From the NCBI RefSeq assembly GCF_000429005.1, contig NZ_AUBA01000004.1, forward strand, positions 1-64,000: a stretch of 64,000 nt of DNA, in the 5' to 3' direction. Under the pieces are notes generated by a model that was given only the letters and a program-made list of their open reading frames with translations, did not search any database and was not told the DNA's origin. Both the position numbers and the translations under genes were made by a program. Numbering within the stretch: position 1 is the first letter of the stretch; the number at the start of each line of letters is the position of its first letter. Origin of the DNA: Novosphingobium acidiphilum DSM 19966 (GTDB lineage: Bacteria; Pseudomonadota; Alphaproteobacteria; Sphingomonadales; Sphingomonadaceae). Of the stretch, positions 17,086-26,649 are shown piece after piece.

Positions 17086-17631
17086 CTATGACGGCACCAG
17101 ATCGAGCGGCGAATGGCCCAGCGTCACCAGCCGTTGCGCGCGTTTCCAGTCACCGCACAGCCATTCGTGCCAGTGTTCGCGCGGCAGGATCAACGGCAGG
17201 CTGACGATGCCGCCCAGCGATCCTTCGGTGGTGACGATGGCAAAGCTTGGAATTTCGCTGTCGCGCCAGATCCCGGCAAAGGCGATAATCGGGTGGCCCG
17301 GCACGCCCAGCCATTGCGCGCGCGTCCCGCGCGTGGCGCAAAACGAGGTGGCCGGGACCAGACAGCGGAATTCGGTATGCCGCAACGTGCCGATCCAGAA
17401 CGGGCTTTCCAGGTTGCGCACATGCGTCACGGCATGGGTCCCGCGCGGCGGTGGCGGCACGCCCCACAGCCGCGGGATCAGATAGCGCGCGCGGTCTTTG
17501 CCACGGATCACCACCGGGGCAAAACTGCCGGGGATCACGCTGCCGCGTTGCCACACGTCCCTGCCCGGATCGGCGCCGAGCGCTGCACCGATCACCTGCG
17601 CCGGCGCATCGAGGCGATAGGGATGCACCAT
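17086..17631 (-). CDS. SRAP-fold (YedK/HMCES-like) protein lacking catalytic residues
   Basis: 181 residues aligning by eye over the whole SRAP domain: PYRL near the start, SVIPGSFAPVVI, LIPRLWGV, HVRNLESPF, FRCLVPATSF and a final ILPREHWHEWL. SRAP proteins cross-link to abasic sites in single-stranded DNA through Cys2. Here residue 2 is valine, the active-site Glu (F/Y-E-W) reads SFCAT, and the active-site His before the R-P-L/M-P segment is missing; only the Asn (VRN) remains. It is probably a catalytically dead paralogue that may still bind DNA. Last gene of a four-gene minus-strand operon, five bases after the pentapeptide-repeat gene. Confidence 0.75.
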   Translation of the reverse strand: MVHPYRLDAPAQVIGAALGADPGRDVWQRGSVIPGSFAPVVIRGKDRARYLIPRLWGVPPPPRGTHAVTHVRNLESPFWIGTLRHTEFRCLVPATSFCATRGTRAQWLGVPGHPIIAFAGIWRDSEIPSFAIVTTEGSLGGIVSLPLILPREHWHEWLCGDWKRAQRLVTLGHSPLDLVPS

Positions 17632-17636
17632 CGGCC

Positions 17637-18293
17637 CTAACCCAGGCGCAGGCCAAGCTGCGCCAGCAATTGCGCCGCCTGGTCGTGCGAAATTGTCGCG
17701 CCCCGGAACAGACGCGCATCGGTCAATTGCATTCCGCCCAGATCGCACCCGCGCAAGTCCGCCTTGTCGAACCGCGCACCGTCCAGAACCGCATCGCGCA
17801 GGCTGCAGGTCCGAAACACCGTCTCGCGAAAATCGCATTTGCGCAAATCCGCCTGCCCCAGATCAACGCGGTCCAACGTCTGGCGGCGAAACGACTGCCC
17901 GGGCAATCGGGCATTGATCAGCAGGCATTCGGCAAAGCGCGTGTCGACCAGCGCCGCATCGGTCAGATCCGCCCCGGTCAGCTTGCACCCGGCGAACCCC
18001 GCCCCGGTCAGGCGCGCGCTGCGCATGGCGGCGTTGTTGAAATCGCTGGCGGTGCATTGCGCATCGGTCAGATCGGCCCCGACCATTCCGGCAAAGGCGG
18101 CGCGCACCGATTGCCAGCGCGTCGCCTCAAGCCGGGTGCCGGCCAGGCTGGTGCGGCGCATGTCGCACCGTTCGAAATGCCAGCCGGCCAGATCCAGCCC
18201 GGACAGGTCCGCCCCGGACAGATCGGCGTCGACCAGATGCGCAGGGCCATCGCCCGCCATCGCCACGATATCGGCGCGTGTCAGCATGGTCAT
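17637..18293 (-). CDS. Pentapeptide-repeat protein
   Basis: 218 residues, nearly all built of A(D/N)LxX-type repeats (DADLSGADLSGLDLAG near residue 22, GADLTDAAL near residue 107, ADLRKCDFRETVF near residue 147, KADLRGCDLGG near residue 180), which form a right-handed quadrilateral beta-helix. Some family members (Qnr, MfpA, McbG) mimic DNA and protect gyrase from poisons; most have no known role. The start codon directly follows the stop of the ABC permease, so it is cotranscribed and likely coupled with an exporter. Confidence 0.9.
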   Translation of the reverse strand: MTMLTRADIVAMAGDGPAHLVDADLSGADLSGLDLAGWHFERCDMRRTSLAGTRLEATRWQSVRAAFAGMVGADLTDAQCTASDFNNAAMRSARLTGAGFAGCKLTGADLTDAALVDTRFAECLLINARLPGQSFRRQTLDRVDLGQADLRKCDFRETVFRTCSLRDAVLDGARFDKADLRGCDLGGMQLTDARLFRGATISHDQAAQLLAQLGLRLG

Positions 18294-19751
18294 TCAATCG
18301 GCCGTCAGCCACCAGGCCAGCCCCGATGACACACCGGCCAGCACCAGCGCGGTGAGCATGACCAGCAGATTGGCCGCGATCGACGCGCCCTTGTTGCGGC
18401 GGCCGAACTGTTTGCGGGGCATCGGCCGTTCAAGTGCAAGCTGGATGCGCGCCGCCGCTGCCGATCCGGCCAGGCCGATCGGCACCACCACCGCCACCAG
18501 CACTGGCGCGCGCACCGCCAAAACCACCGCGACCAGCGCCAGCAGCGGCGTGGCCATCGCCACCGCCGCCAGCATCTTGGCGCGGTTGATCAACGCCCGG
18601 GCGATCGGCGCAACCATCATCAGATCGGGGGTGTCTTCGCCCGAAATCACCAGCCAGGCCAGATCGCCGGTCAATTGCGTGGTCACGAATACGCCGATAA
18701 ATGCGAGCGCTGGCAGCAATGCGCCCTGTTCGCGCAGCACGACCAGCATCAACGGCACCAGATAGACCAGCCGCAGCAGCATCGTTGCCAGGATCTGGGG
18801 ATCGCGCCGCAACAGCGCCAGTTCCTTGGCCATGATCGTGCGCACCAGCGACGGGCTGAACCGCGCGCGCATGCCCGATCGGGCGCCCGCGCGTGCGGCG
18901 CGCCGCGCCGGCCGCCCCAGATGCGCCGATTGCTGGAATGCTGTCAGGAAAACACGTTCAAACACCAGCCCGGTGCCTGTGAACAGGCCAATTGCCACGA
19001 TCAGCACCCCGGCATCGGCCAGGACATTGCCAAAACCCGCCTGCCCGATCACGCTGGCCCAGCCGGTCTGGCCCAGATGATGCGCGCGCGCCCAGCCGAA
19101 CACCACCGCAAAGCCGTTGCGCGCGCCATGCGATCCGCTGCCGAAACGCATGGCCTGCGATGCGATCACCATGGCCCCGCCAAACAGCGCGACCAGGACT
19201 TGCGCCGTGCTGCGCGCGGCACGCGTGCCAGCCAGTCGCACGATCATCAGCATCACCGTCAGCCCGGCGCAAGTCGCAACCATGACCAGTGCCAGCAACA
19301 GCACGATCGCCCCGCCCATCGCCGGATGCCCCAGCACGATCAGCGGCACCAGCGGCGGCAGCAGGAACATCCCTTCGGATACCAGCACGGTTGCGGCGAT
19401 GCCCAGCAGTTTGGCCCACAACACCACGCGCGGTTCGACCGGCGCGCCCAGCAGCAGATCAAGATCGCCCTGCCCATACAGCGTTGCTTCGGCGCGCGCC
19501 AAAGCCTGGCTCAGGCCAAAGGTAAACAGCACGATGGCAACCAAGGTGATCAGTGTCAGACCGGTGGGCGTGGGCTCGATCGGCCAATCGCGCAAGGTCC
19601 ACGCCACCGCCACCCCGCCCATCACATAGGCACCCAGCAGGCCATAGACCACCATTCGCTGCCACGCGCTGCCGCGCGCGCGCGTCCGCCAGGCGATCTG
19701 CATGTTGTGTGCGACCATCCAGGGCAGGGTCGCCGGCGCAAACCGGATCAT
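18294..19751 (-). CDS. ABC-2-type transporter permease
   Basis: 485 residues with ten or more hydrophobic segments, including GLTLITLVAIVLFTFGL near residue 65, LLALVMVATCAGLTVML near residue 155 and, near the C-terminus, VLVAVVVPIGLAGSAAA and LLVMLTALVLAGV. The DLDLLLGAPVEP loop near residue 97 is typical of large ABC-2 permeases. Its ATG overlaps the stop of the upstream ATPase gene (ATGA), so both make one exporter. Substrate unknown; the pentapeptide-repeat gene immediately downstream hints at toxin export or immunity. Confidence 0.82.
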   Translation of the reverse strand: MIRFAPATLPWMVAHNMQIAWRTRARGSAWQRMVVYGLLGAYVMGGVAVAWTLRDWPIEPTPTGLTLITLVAIVLFTFGLSQALARAEATLYGQGDLDLLLGAPVEPRVVLWAKLLGIAATVLVSEGMFLLPPLVPLIVLGHPAMGGAIVLLLALVMVATCAGLTVMLMIVRLAGTRAARSTAQVLVALFGGAMVIASQAMRFGSGSHGARNGFAVVFGWARAHHLGQTGWASVIGQAGFGNVLADAGVLIVAIGLFTGTGLVFERVFLTAFQQSAHLGRPARRAARAGARSGMRARFSPSLVRTIMAKELALLRRDPQILATMLLRLVYLVPLMLVVLREQGALLPALAFIGVFVTTQLTGDLAWLVISGEDTPDLMMVAPIARALINRAKMLAAVAMATPLLALVAVVLAVRAPVLVAVVVPIGLAGSAAAARIQLALERPMPRKQFGRRNKGASIAANLLVMLTALVLAGVSSGLAWWLTAD

Positions 19752-20497
19752 CGCGGCGCTCCGCCCGGGCTGGTCAGACGGATGAACGTATCTTCCAGAG
19801 TGGCGTCGCCTGGCCCTGCCAGGGCGCGCAATTCGTTCAGTGTCCCTTCGGCCAGCAAAGTGCCGCCCGCGATGATGCCGATGCGATCGGCCATGCGCTC
19901 GGCCACGTCAAGGATATGCGTGGTGATGATCACCGTGGCGCCGGCATCGACTTGCGCGCGCAGCGCATCCTTGACCGAACGCGCCATCGTCGCGTCGAGC
20001 CCGGTCAGCGGTTCATCAAGGATCAGCAGACGCGGCTTGTGGATCAGGGCACCGGCCAGCGCCACTTTCTGCTTCATTCCGCGTGAAAAACCTTCGCAGC
20101 GCGTGTCGCGTTCGTCCCACAGGTCCAGCCAGCGCAACAGGCGTTCGGCCTCTGCCTGGGCTTCGGCCGGGTCCATCCGCCACAGCCCGGACACGAACGC
20201 CAAGTATTCCACCGGTGTCAGCTTGTCATAGATCATCGGTTCATCGGGCAGCCACGCGGTCATCGCCTTGGCCACCAGCGGTTCGCGTGCGGCGTTGTGG
20301 CCAAAGATCTCGACGCTGCCGCCGTCGGCACCCAGCAGGCCCGTGACAATGCGCAAGGTCGTGGTCTTGCCCGCGCCATTGGGGCCCAGCAAGGCATAGA
20401 GCTGGCCCGGCGGGATCGTGAGCGACAGATCGCGCAGCACCGGCTTGTCGAACGATTTGCGCAAGCTGGTGATGCGCAGTGCCGCCGGTTCGTTCAC
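19748..20497 (-). CDS. ABC transporter ATP-binding protein
   Basis: 249 residues with a full nucleotide-binding domain: Walker A GPNGAGKTT near residue 40, the ABC signature FSRGMKQKVA near residue 140 (a variant of LSGGQ), Walker B LLILDEP near residue 160 and the H-loop TTHIL near residue 192. It energises the overlapping permease, probably as an exporter. The GTG start at 20497 follows AAGGGGG. First gene of the ATPase-permease-pentapeptide-SRAP operon and divergent from the acylase gene. Confidence 0.93.
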   Translation of the reverse strand: MNEPAALRITSLRKSFDKPVLRDLSLTIPPGQLYALLGPNGAGKTTTLRIVTGLLGADGGSVEIFGHNAAREPLVAKAMTAWLPDEPMIYDKLTPVEYLAFVSGLWRMDPAEAQAEAERLLRWLDLWDERDTRCEGFSRGMKQKVALAGALIHKPRLLILDEPLTGLDATMARSVKDALRAQVDAGATVIITTHILDVAERMADRIGIIAGGTLLAEGTLNELRALAGPGDATLEDTFIRLTSPGGAPR

Positions 20498-20647
20498 GTT
20501 GTGCCCCCTTCGCGCCGATGATCGGGCGCAGCGTCGATCCTGAAACGGATCGCCGCCACAGGCAATCCCCCGCGAAAAAAGCGATATCCAATCGGCCGTG
20601 CAATGGATTAGCACGGTCGCACGACCTCCTGCACCGGACCCACGCCC

Positions 20648-22801
20648 ATGCTTTTGCCCCGCCGCCTTGCCGCCGTGATGCTTGCCGCCCTGATGGGCAC
20701 CTCGGCGATGGCCAAGCCGGCCGATCGGGTGACGATCGTGCGTGACGAATGGGGCACCGCGCATGTGCACGGGCACACCGATGCCGATGCGGTCTATGGC
20801 ATGATCTATGCACAGGCCGAGGACGATTTCCCCCGGATCGAGCGCAATTATCTGGTCAATCTGGGTCGTCTGGCCGAGGCCGAGGGCGAAGGCGCGATCT
20901 GGCAGGATCTGCGCCAGCGGCTGTTCATCGATCCGGCCGTGCTGCAGGCCGACTATGCCAAAAGCCCGGCATGGCTGCGCGCGCTGATGCAGGGCTGGGC
21001 CGACGGGCTGAACGCCTATCTGGCCGATCATCCCGCGACCAGGCCCAAGGTGATTCGCCATTTCGAACCGTGGATGGCGCTGTCCTTTACCGAGGGCAGC
21101 ATCGGCGGCGATATCGAACGCGTGCCGCTGTCGCAGTTGCGCGCGTTTTATGAACACCGTCAGGTGGCCATGACCGCGATGGAACGCGGGCTGATCTGGC
21201 GCGAACCGGGCGGGTCAAACGGCATGGCGATCGCGCCGGCGCGGACAAAGGATGGCCATGCGCTGCTGCTGATCAATCCGCACACCAGTTTCTTTTTCCG
21301 GTCGGAATTGCAGATGACCAGCGATCAGGGGCTGAACGCCTATGGCGCGGTCACCTGGGGGCAGTTCTTTATTTATCAAGGGTTCAATGCCCACGCCGGG
21401 TGGATGCACACGTCGAGCGGGGTCGACAATGTCGATGAATTTGCCGAGACGCTGGCGCCGACCGCCGATGGCGGCCAGGGCTATCGCTATGGCGACCAGA
21501 TCCGCCCGTTGACCCGATCGACCATCACGCTGCGCTATGCGCGTGGCGATGGCACCTTCGGCACGCGCAGTTTTGCCACCTGGGCCAGCCATCACGGGCC
21601 GATCGTGCGCGAAGACCATGGCAAATGGATCGCGTTTGCGCTGATGAACCGCCCGGTGCCCGCGCTTGAACAGAGTTTCCTGCGCACCAGGACGCACGAT
21701 CTGGCCAGCTTTCTCAAAGTGGCACAGCTGCGCGCCAACAGTTCGAACAACACGCTGTTTGCCGATGACCGCGGCGAGATCGCCTATCTCCATCCGCAAT
21801 TCGTGCCGATCCGCGATGCGCGGTTTGATTACACCAGGCCGGTCGACGGCAGCGACCCGGCGACCGACTGGCATGGTCTGCATGCACTGGCCGATCTGCC
21901 CAGCGTGCTCAATCCGCCCAACGGTTGGGTCTACAACACCAATGATGCGCCGTGGCACGCCGCCGGGCCCGACAGCCCGGTCAAGTCGGCATACCCCGCC
22001 TATATGGACCAGGCCGGCGACAATCCGCGCGGGCCCCATGCCACACGCGTGCTGGGCAACCGGCGCGACTTTACCATGCAGGGGCTGATCGATGCGGCGT
22101 TTGACCCGTGGATGCCCGCGTTCGACCATCTGTTGCCGCCGCTGTTTGCCGCCGCCACCGCCGATCCGGGCAATACCGACCGGCAGGCGGCGATCGCGCT
22201 GCTGAAAGCATGGGATCACCGCTGGGCCGCCGGGTCCACCGCGACCACGCTGGCGGTGAACTGGGGCGAAGCATTGTGGGCCAGGCGCGGCGACAACCCC
22301 GACCCCGATGATGACAGCACGTCGGTGTGGGACTGGATGGAACGCCGCGCCAGTCCGGCACAGCGGCTGGCCGCGCTGGACGAAGCGATCGCCCGGCTGC
22401 GCGCCGATTTTGGCGACTGGCGCGTACCATGGGGGACGATCAACCGCTATCAGCGCAATGATGGCGCGATCGACCAGGTGTTCGATGATGCCAGACCATC
22501 TCAGCCGATCCCCTTTGCCAGCGCGCGCTGGGGATCGCTCGCTTCGTTTGGCGCGCGGCGTTATCCGGGTACCAGGAATTACTACGGCACCAGCGGCAAC
22601 AGCTTTGTCGCCACGGTTGAATTCGGCCCGCGGGTCACGGCGCGCGCGGTCAGCATTGGCGGCGAAAGCAGCGATCCAAAATCGCCGCACTTTGCCGATC
22701 AGGTGGATCGCTATGCCAAAGGCGATCTGCGCGCGGTGCATTTCTGGCCCGAAGACCTGGCGGATCATGTGGTCGGGCGCACCGTGCTGGTCCGGCGCTG
22801 A
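20648..22801 (+). CDS. Penicillin acylase family protein (Ntn hydrolase)
   Basis: 717 residues. A signal peptide (to about residue 22) leads into an alpha-like segment beginning RVTIVRDEWGTAHV, then GGSNGMAIA, where Ser190 would become the N-terminal nucleophile after self-cleavage; TWASHHGPIV and LRANSSNNTLFAD are further family signatures. These periplasmic enzymes cleave amide bonds in beta-lactams, acyl-homoserine lactones or other N-acyl compounds; quorum quenching or scavenging are both possible. Divergent from the ABC operon, with AMP nucleosidase following on the same strand. Confidence 0.9.
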   Translation: MLLPRRLAAVMLAALMGTSAMAKPADRVTIVRDEWGTAHVHGHTDADAVYGMIYAQAEDDFPRIERNYLVNLGRLAEAEGEGAIWQDLRQRLFIDPAVLQADYAKSPAWLRALMQGWADGLNAYLADHPATRPKVIRHFEPWMALSFTEGSIGGDIERVPLSQLRAFYEHRQVAMTAMERGLIWREPGGSNGMAIAPARTKDGHALLLINPHTSFFFRSELQMTSDQGLNAYGAVTWGQFFIYQGFNAHAGWMHTSSGVDNVDEFAETLAPTADGGQGYRYGDQIRPLTRSTITLRYARGDGTFGTRSFATWASHHGPIVREDHGKWIAFALMNRPVPALEQSFLRTRTHDLASFLKVAQLRANSSNNTLFADDRGEIAYLHPQFVPIRDARFDYTRPVDGSDPATDWHGLHALADLPSVLNPPNGWVYNTNDAPWHAAGPDSPVKSAYPAYMDQAGDNPRGPHATRVLGNRRDFTMQGLIDAAFDPWMPAFDHLLPPLFAAATADPGNTDRQAAIALLKAWDHRWAAGSTATTLAVNWGEALWARRGDNPDPDDDSTSVWDWMERRASPAQRLAALDEAIARLRADFGDWRVPWGTINRYQRNDGAIDQVFDDARPSQPIPFASARWGSLASFGARRYPGTRNYYGTSGNSFVATVEFGPRVTARAVSIGGESSDPKSPHFADQVDRYAKGDLRAVHFWPEDLADHVVGRTVLVRR

Positions 22802-22841
22802 CGCCTTTGCCGTGTCACCAAATCAGGCTAGGCGGATGGAT

Positions 22842-24290
22842 ATGAACGATCACGAAGGCATCATTGCCGCGGCACTGGCCGAATTGAACCGGCTGTACGA
22901 CACCGCCGTTGCCACCTTGCGCGCCGATATCGCGCTGTTTGCTGCCAATGGCACGATCCCGCCTGCCGGCCGGCGCGACGACGGGTCGTATGCCTATCCC
23001 GAATTGCGCATCGACATGGCCCGCGACCCCGACAATGTATCGACCGGGCGCGCGTTCGGGCGGCTGACCCAGCGTGGCACCTATACCACCACGGTGACCC
23101 GTCCGGTGCTGTTCGGTGCCTATCTGCGCGAACAGTTGCAACTGATCCTGGAAGATTACGATGTGACGCTGACGGTCCACGCCTCGCGTCAGGAAATTCC
23201 GTTTCCCTATGTACTGGACGGCGCGTTCGGTGCGGAAATCGGCGTGGTGCGGCCATCGGATCTGGCGCGGCATTTTCCAACGACCGAGCTTGCCGCGATC
23301 GGCGACGAAATCGCCGATGCCGAATATGTTGTCGGTGACGGGCCAATGCCGCTGTCGCTGTTCGACGGCCTGCGCACCGATTTCAGCCTGGCGCGGCTGG
23401 CGCATTACACCGGCACGCGCACGCAGGATTTCCAGCGTTATATCCTGTTCACCAATTACCACCGGTATGTCGATGAATTCGTCGACTGGGCCGGGCGGCA
23501 ACTGGATGGTACGCGGTTTGTGGCGCTGACCGGCGCGGGCGGGCTGTCGATCGATACGCGGACCGACGATGCGCGCGCACGGCTGTCGGACACCGCCTGG
23601 CGGCGGCACCAGATGCCCGCCTATCACCTGATCGCGCCCGACGGTACCGGCATCACGCTGGTCAATATCGGCGTGGGCCCGTCGAATGCCAAGACGATCT
23701 GCGACCATCTGGCGGTGCTGCGGCCCGAGGCATGGTTGATGATCGGCCATTGCGGCGGCCTGCGCCCGACCCAGCAGATCGGCGATTACGTGCTGGCGCA
23801 TGCCTATCTGCGCGATGACCATGTGCTCGATCCGGTGTTGCCGCCCGAAATCCCGATCCCCGCGATTGCCGAAGTGCAAGTCGCCCTGCAGACCGCCGCA
23901 GAGCAGGTAAGCGGGATCGGCGGCACCGATCTGAAGCGGCGCATGCGCACCGGCACCGTGGTCACCACCGACGATCGCAACTGGGAATTGCGCTTTGCGC
24001 ATTCGGCCCGGCGGCTCAGCCTGTCACGCGCGGTCGGGATCGATATGGAATCGGCCACGATCGCAGCCCAGGGCTATCGCTTTCGCGTGCCCTACGGCAC
24101 GTTGCTGTGCGTGTCGGACAAACCGCTGCATGGCGAGATCAAGCTGCCGGGCCAGGCCAACCGGTTTTACGAGGAAGCAATTGCCGCACACCTCGCCATT
24201 GGCACGACCACGTGCGAATTGCTGCGGCAGCAGGGCGCACGCCTGCATTCACGCAAACTGCGCGCGTTTAACGAGCCGCCGTTTCGTTAA
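22842..24290 (+). CDS. amn: AMP nucleosidase
   Basis: Hydrolyses AMP to adenine and ribose 5-phosphate, controlling the AMP pool. About 482 residues, matching the family, with the N-terminal AMP-nucleosidase domain (YPELRIDM, FGRLTQRGTY, TVTRP) and a C-terminal purine-phosphorylase fold (IGVGPSNAKTICDHLAVLRP, MIGHCGGLR, VGIDMESATIAAQG with the catalytic region, and LLCVSDKPLHGEIK). ATG at 22842 has AGGCGG at normal spacing; ATG at 22836 is too close to it. The gene follows the acylase by about 40 bases. Confidence 0.95.
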   Translation: MNDHEGIIAAALAELNRLYDTAVATLRADIALFAANGTIPPAGRRDDGSYAYPELRIDMARDPDNVSTGRAFGRLTQRGTYTTTVTRPVLFGAYLREQLQLILEDYDVTLTVHASRQEIPFPYVLDGAFGAEIGVVRPSDLARHFPTTELAAIGDEIADAEYVVGDGPMPLSLFDGLRTDFSLARLAHYTGTRTQDFQRYILFTNYHRYVDEFVDWAGRQLDGTRFVALTGAGGLSIDTRTDDARARLSDTAWRRHQMPAYHLIAPDGTGITLVNIGVGPSNAKTICDHLAVLRPEAWLMIGHCGGLRPTQQIGDYVLAHAYLRDDHVLDPVLPPEIPIPAIAEVQVALQTAAEQVSGIGGTDLKRRMRTGTVVTTDDRNWELRFAHSARRLSLSRAVGIDMESATIAAQGYRFRVPYGTLLCVSDKPLHGEIKLPGQANRFYEEAIAAHLAIGTTTCELLRQQGARLHSRKLRAFNEPPFR

Positions 24291-24438
24291 TCCGCGAATA
24301 ACGAAACAATTAACGTTGCAATTTAGTCGCTTAAACGGTTAAACAATCCGCCCTGCCCGCCAATAAAACGTGGTTGGAATAATGCCAATTTTATGACATT
24401 ATTAAGGTCCGCCGCGATGGCTAGGTGGGGCCCTGCGC

Positions 24439-25980
24439 ATGAGCAACAGTCTATCGACGGAAATGGCTGGCGAGAACGCCGACGAACCGATCCCGGTCGG
24501 GCCGCAGGTTCCGCTTACCATGAAAGATGCAATCTTTACGCGGCAACTGGCCGAAGTCTATTTGTTGATCGACAACGTATCGAATTTTCCGAACAAGGAA
24601 ATTCCCCGCGCACCGGAAAACAATAAGCCATTTGAAGATGCGTTTGGCGATGACAACTGGCTTATGACAATAACAAACATACCCTGGCCACCACATGTCG
24701 ATGTCGACACTCAAAAAATGGCAGCGCAACTGATCTTTGCGCGAGATTTGTTGAACAATGCAGCCGCGCCAGCCAACAGTATGACTATCGCGTTCACCCA
24801 GATGGTGTTCGAGCAACGCCGCCCGGCGCTGCTGCGAATGTTTCGCAGGGGTCCAGCCGTCCAGGATGACCGTCGCAGCCCAAACGGCCGCGACCCCGGC
24901 GCGACCACGCAGGAAAGCCTTGCGCGCGATATTTCCAACGGAGCACTGGGCCGGATCGCCTATGGCAAATTGCGGCGCGAAGCCGCGTCGTTTCTAAGTT
25001 ACGCGACGTGGCTGGCCTTCTTCATGATCGTGTTCACGATCATCACATTTGCGCTGTCCTGGACCGTGGCCACTGGCAGCGAACTCGTAGCGAACGAATT
25101 ACAGGCGCGGACCGAATTTGCGAGCGCCAGCGCCAGCGTGCTGACAGCTGAACAAAGCAGTGCGATCGCATCGTATAAAGACCCGAACACCGCGCAAAAA
25201 AGCACACCCGCAAATCTCAGCCCGTCACAACCTGGGGCACCAAAGCCCAATTCGACGATCGCTGGCTCTGGCGGCGATGCGCCACCCGTAACGTATGGTT
25301 ACACTGCCGATATTTATTGTCGCACACCGCCTGCGCCTGCGCTGATCATCGGGTCGCCAACATCCGACCCTGACTGGCTGCAGATCCAACGCCACTCGCT
25401 GTGTGCCGCCTATGCCAGGGCGCACGCACGCCTGGCCATGGCCGAAAGCAATTTGGCCGAATGGAATGCGATCGAGAGCCGCTGGTTCATGCCCGTCGCG
25501 TTGCGTTATTTAGGCATGGCGCCTCTGCCGATCGGGCATGGCAGCGACAAGTCGCAAGCAACCGCGGCACCCCCTTGCCCAAAAGGCAGCCTGTGCGACA
25601 TCGCTGACACCGATACGCAATGGACTGCAACCTGGGTGCACGTCATGGGCGGAATCATACTCCCGATCTTTTACGGCGTTCTGGGCGCGGGCGTGGCGGC
25701 GGGACGTTCGCTTTCGGCAAAGTTGCGCGACAACACGCTCAGCCCGCGTGACGGCCTGCTATCGTGGGTCTATGTGGGGCTAGGCAGCATTATTGGCGGC
25801 TGCATCGGCCTGATCATTACGCCCAACGATGTCGCCACAGCTCCGGCCATCAATCATTTGTCAACATCGGCGCTGTGTTTCCTGGCCGGGTTCAGCGTCG
25901 ATGGCGTGTTTCAGATGCTTGAACGCCTGTCAGCTGCTGCCTTTAACAACCAGCCCCCTGCCCAGCCCAAAAAACACTGA
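24439..25980 (+). CDS. Four-helix membrane protein of unknown function
   Basis: 513 residues, not recognised. One transmembrane helix lies near residues 193-215 (TWLAFFMIVFTIITFALSW), followed by a long, probably periplasmic Ser/Pro/Ala-rich loop containing four cysteines, then three helices near 402-422, 440-460 and 470-490. The N-terminal 190 residues look soluble and cytoplasmic. Base composition is less GC-rich than the neighbours, and the 148-base upstream region is AT-rich with likely promoter sequence. It stands alone, convergent with the YbjN gene, with a 5-bp hairpin between the two stops (25985-25998). Recent acquisition is possible. Confidence 0.75.
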   Translation: MSNSLSTEMAGENADEPIPVGPQVPLTMKDAIFTRQLAEVYLLIDNVSNFPNKEIPRAPENNKPFEDAFGDDNWLMTITNIPWPPHVDVDTQKMAAQLIFARDLLNNAAAPANSMTIAFTQMVFEQRRPALLRMFRRGPAVQDDRRSPNGRDPGATTQESLARDISNGALGRIAYGKLRREAASFLSYATWLAFFMIVFTIITFALSWTVATGSELVANELQARTEFASASASVLTAEQSSAIASYKDPNTAQKSTPANLSPSQPGAPKPNSTIAGSGGDAPPVTYGYTADIYCRTPPAPALIIGSPTSDPDWLQIQRHSLCAAYARAHARLAMAESNLAEWNAIESRWFMPVALRYLGMAPLPIGHGSDKSQATAAPPCPKGSLCDIADTDTQWTATWVHVMGGIILPIFYGVLGAGVAAGRSLSAKLRDNTLSPRDGLLSWVYVGLGSIIGGCIGLIITPNDVATAPAINHLSTSALCFLAGFSVDGVFQMLERLSAAAFNNQPPAQPKKH

Positions 25981-26005
25981 GGTCAGCCCGGTCGGGCTCG
26001 ATCGA

Positions 26006-26539
26006 TTACCGGGTTGCACTGGCCAGGTGCGGGCGGTGGGCGGGGCTGAACACCTCGCTGCCGATCGTGTCGAGCGCCAGGCGATAGCTTTTGACGACCA
26101 GCGCAAACACCGACGGGTCGATGCCGCGCCCGGTGATCACGTCCCAGGTGACATTGACCGAGCGGTCAGGACCGACGGTAACCGCGCCAAACCGGTTGTC
26201 GCGTACAAAGGCAGCAGCGGCGGTCGCGTCGAAGGGTTTTTCGGGCATGAAGCTGGCGCTGAATTGCAGCGACTGGCACGCGGCATGGGTGATTTCGTTG
26301 CAATCGTAAAACACGATCTGCGTTGCCCAGCCGCCGATGCTGGCCTTGATCAAAGGATCGCCGCTGTCATCACGGGTAACGACCGCATCGTGTCCCGCCG
26401 CCTTCAGCGCGGCGGCAACGCTGGCGGGTTCGGCCGCGGCCACCCCGTCTGCCGGGTCGGCAAGCGCAGGCGTCGCCAGACCGACGCAAAGCGCCAGCGC
26501 AATCAGGTGACAGGCAATCGGGGCAAGCACCGACTTCAT
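26006..26539 (-). CDS. YbjN domain-containing exported protein
   Basis: 177 residues: a signal peptide (MKSVLAPIACHLIALALCVGLATPALA) followed by a YbjN-type domain, recognised by AALKAAGHDAVVTRDDSGDPLIKA, IVFYDCNE and FVRDNRFGAVTVG. The family has a fold like a type III secretion chaperone and unknown biochemical function; exported versions are common in sphingomonads. Single gene transcribed away from the alpha/beta hydrolase. Confidence 0.8.
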   Translation of the reverse strand: MKSVLAPIACHLIALALCVGLATPALADPADGVAAAEPASVAAALKAAGHDAVVTRDDSGDPLIKASIGGWATQIVFYDCNEITHAACQSLQFSASFMPEKPFDATAAAAFVRDNRFGAVTVGPDRSVNVTWDVITGRGIDPSVFALVVKSYRLALDTIGSEVFSPAHRPHLASATR

Positions 26540-26649
26540 GAAGACATCCTCGGGTTATTTTTTATCTTCCCGAAACGTCTCATAAAGCCGATCAGGCGGC
26601 AAGCAGGGATTATCCCCCTTGATCGCGACCTGTCGCGATTGTCGCGCGG

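Noticed and set aside
18675..20231. Plus-strand open frame of 518 codons
   Set aside because: Antisense to the ABC permease and ATPase, whose motifs are clear; Gln/His/Arg-rich shadow composition.
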